Source of the DNA: Nodosilinea sp. P-1105 | GTDB taxonomy: Bacteria > Cyanobacteriota > Cyanobacteriia > Phormidesmidales > Phormidesmidaceae | Length of the DNA stretch: 55,594 bases | Assembly: GCF_012911975.1 (NCBI RefSeq) | Contig: NZ_SMDQ01000035.1 | Coordinates: 1 to 55,594, forward strand | Direction of reading: 5' to 3' | Part shown: positions 53,811-55,594 of the stretch, piece after piece | Position numbering within the stretch: the stretch's first letter is position 1 | Layout of the letters: every line of letters begins with the position of its first letter | Made by a program: the position numbers and the translations under genes | The notes under the pieces: model-generated | Told to the model about the DNA's origin: nothing | Seen by the model: only the letters and a program-made list of their open reading frames with translations | Database searches by the model: none

Positions 53811-55508
53811 ATGACCACTAGTCCTCCGGAGCAGAGGCCAAGGGTCAGGGTTGTCGTTGATCAAAATCCAGTGCCGACTTCCTTTGAGCCGTTGGCCAAG
53901 CCAGGACATTTTGATCGCACCTTATCACGAGGACCCAAAACCACCACCTGGATTTGGAATCTCCATGCCGATGCTCACGATTTTGATACCCACAATACTG
54001 ATTTAGAAGATATTTCTCGCAAGATTTTCTCTGCCCACTTTGGTCATTTAGCGGTGATCTTTGTGTGGCTGAGCGGGATGTACTTCCATGGGGCTCGATT
54101 CTCTAATTTCTCCTCCTGGATGGCTGATCCCATCCACATTAAACCCAGTGCCCAGGTGGTATGGCCGATTTTCGGTCAAGAGATTCTCAATGCCGATATG
54201 GGTGATGGGTTTCGGGGCATCCAAATTACCTCCGGACTATTTCAGATGTGGCGGGGGGCCGGGTTTACCCATGAGTTCCAGCTATTTTGGACCGCCATCG
54301 GTGCACTGGTTATGGCGGCTTTGATGCTGTTTGCAGGCTGGTTTCACTACCATGTGCGCGCCCCTAAGTTGGAGTGGTTCCGCAATTGGGAATCGATGAT
54401 GAACCACCACCTGGCAGGCCTGCTGGGGATGGGTAGCCTGGGCTGGGCTGGCCATTTGATTCATGTGGCACTGCCCACCAATAAACTGCTGGATGCCGGG
54501 GTGGCCATTAAGGATGTACCCTTGCCCCACGAATTTATTCTCAATAAAAGCCTAATGGCGGACCTGTACCCCAGTTTTGCCCAGGGGGTGAAGCCCTTTT
54601 TCACCCTCAACTGGTCTGTCTATAGCGATTTCTTGACCTTTAAGGGAGGGCTTAACCCAGTCACGGGAGGCCTGTGGATGACCGATATTGCTCACCACCA
54701 CGTGGCGATCGCGGTTTTATTTATTATTGCCGGTCACTTTTATCGCACGAACTGGGGCATTGGCCACAGCTTTAAAGAGCTGCTGGATGACGCCAGAACC
54801 CCCAAAATGTTCCCCTTGTTCAACTTTATTGGACCAGTGGGCCATCGGGGACTGGACAAAATTTTTGAGACCTCTTGGCATGCCAACCTGGCCATTCACC
54901 TGGTGCAGTTTGGCACAGCCAGTTTGCTGGTGGCCCATCACATGTATGCCATGCCGCCCTACCCCTACCTGGCCACCGACTACGCCACGGTGACCTCCCT
55001 GTTTACCCACCATGTTTGGATCGCTGGATTCTGCATTGTGGGGGGAGCGGCCCATGCGGCCATCTTCATGGTGCGAGACTACAACCCGGCGGATCATGTC
55101 AACAACGTGCTCGATCGCACCCTGCGCCACCGAGACACGATCATTTCCCACCTGGCCTGGGTTTGTCAGTTTCTGGGGTTCCACAGCTTCGCCATGTACT
55201 GCCATAACGACACCATGCGGGCCTTTGGCCGTCCCCAGGATATGTTCTCGGACACAGGTATTCAGCTACAGCCGATTTTTGCCCAGTGGGTGCAGCACAT
55301 CCAAACCATGGCAGTAGGCGGCAATTTATCAGCCGCCGAGCCCTTAGGCAATGTGTTTGGTGGGCTACGCAATATTGACCTGGCCGGTATTGGGGTGACG
55401 GCCCCTGGCCTCAGCGGCCCAATCAGTCACGCCTTTGGCGGCGGCGTGGTGGCCGTGGGCGGCAAAGTGGCGATGATGCCCATTCACTCCCGGTTCGCTC
55501 ATTTTTGA
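53811..55508 (+). pseudogene. psaA2: Far-red photosystem I A subunit, truncated by an insertion sequence
   Basis: PsaA sequence runs from [22 protein letters not shown] to GGKVAMMPI (residue ~558) and then switches to HSRFAHF and a stop. Ordinary PsaA has ~755 residues. Missing are the F_X-ligand segment with the two cysteines (CDGPGRGGTC in the family), the last membrane helices and the lumenal electron-transfer domain. The switch at 55484/55485 coincides with the start of transposase-associated sequence. Without the F_X cysteines the product cannot complete PSI. It follows chlF by 107 bases and in FaRLiP strains would be followed by psaB2 and others, outside the window. Confidence 0.85.
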
Positions 55509-55594
55509 GTGAGGTCAGCCAATTAGGTTAGATTTGGGCTATGGAAACTCCTCTAACCGTTATCACAGAACGGGTTGACGATATTCCCCTGCTG
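55485..55594 (+). mobile_element. Left end of an IS1634-type insertion sequence inside psaA2
   Basis: From about 55485 the sequence no longer encodes PsaA and contains CACTC...GAGTG, a possible terminal inverted feature (55485-55511), then the transposase start. The right end and target duplication are beyond the window, so the border is accurate to a few bases only. Confidence 0.7.
55541..55594 (+). CDS. Transposase N-terminus (DUF4277/IS1634-like), cut by window edge
   Basis: ATG 55541 opens a frame reading METPLTVITERVDDIPLL up to the last base. The ERVDDIPLL motif is the usual beginning of DUF4277-containing IS1634-family transposases, which are abundant in cyanobacteria. Only 18 codons are visible. 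Confidence 0.65.
   Translation, partial: METPLTVITERVDDIPLL

Overview
The window comes from a cyanobacterium. It carries photosystem II and I genes, allophycocyanin genes, OCP/FRP, Hlips and a cyanobacterial set of housekeeping genes, and HIP1-like GCGATCGC octamers are frequent. The chlorophyll f synthase gene and the far-red photosystem/phycobilisome paralogues mark it as a far-red light photoacclimation (FaRLiP) strain. The heptameric short tandem repeats and gene style suggest a Leptolyngbya/Halomicronema/Nodosilinea-like lineage; this placement is inference.

Layout. (1) 1-2485: a broken three-gene, defence-like operon on the minus strand (DUF559-type nuclease, winged-helix protein, P-loop ATPase). 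It is cut by an ISL3 element at the left edge and altered by a ~105-bp MITE. (2) 2706-8111: a MacB/DevABC-like ABC exporter operon (ATPase, permease, HlyD-type adaptor) with a divergent TetR regulator. (3) 8112-17640: accessory stretch with 161-bp tandem repeats, a DUF3105 protein, a glutathione S-transferase, a secreted HExxH protease with a von Willebrand D domain, a YefM-YoeB toxin-antitoxin pair with TGTACA operators, an archaeal/eukaryotic-type PheS, an IS200/IS605 element that splits a DUF2283 gene, and a frameshifted papain-fold toxin with a neighbouring possible immunity gene. (4) 17896-30809: mostly ordinary chromosome: SLC12-like transporter, alpha/beta hydrolases, pterin dehydratase, an atypical protein kinase, murG, DUF1997, and lipoate genes. 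(5) 31029-37779: photoprotection and housekeeping: two Hlips, FRP, OCP, an Nfu scaffold, SerRS, and an SLH-domain protein. (6) 37889-55508: the FaRLiP cluster.

The FaRLiP cluster reads on the minus strand from 48966 to 37889: three allophycocyanin genes, apcE2, a small coupled ORF, a cysteine-less allophycocyanin alpha gene, psbD3, psbC2, psbB2, psbH2, a 48-residue membrane protein and psbA3. Beyond it lie psbO, a stand-alone psbF, and psbV (minus strand), then chlF and psaA2 on the plus strand. The inferred logic is that ChlF makes chlorophyll f, psbA3/B2/C2/D3/H2 build a far-red PSII, and ApcE2 (two REP domains) with the ApcD/ApcB2 subunits builds a bicylindrical far-red antenna core. The psbO/psbF/psbV copies are not part of the usual FaRLiP gene set as I know it. 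psaA2 is cut off after about residue 558 by what looks like the left end of an IS1634-type insertion sequence, just before the F_X-binding cysteines, so the far-red PSI arm is probably broken in this genome.

Interspersed repeats are prominent: a ~58-bp palindrome in three copies, a 68-bp repeat in two copies, a family of C-rich/G-rich palindromes, and several heptameric tandem repeat tracts.
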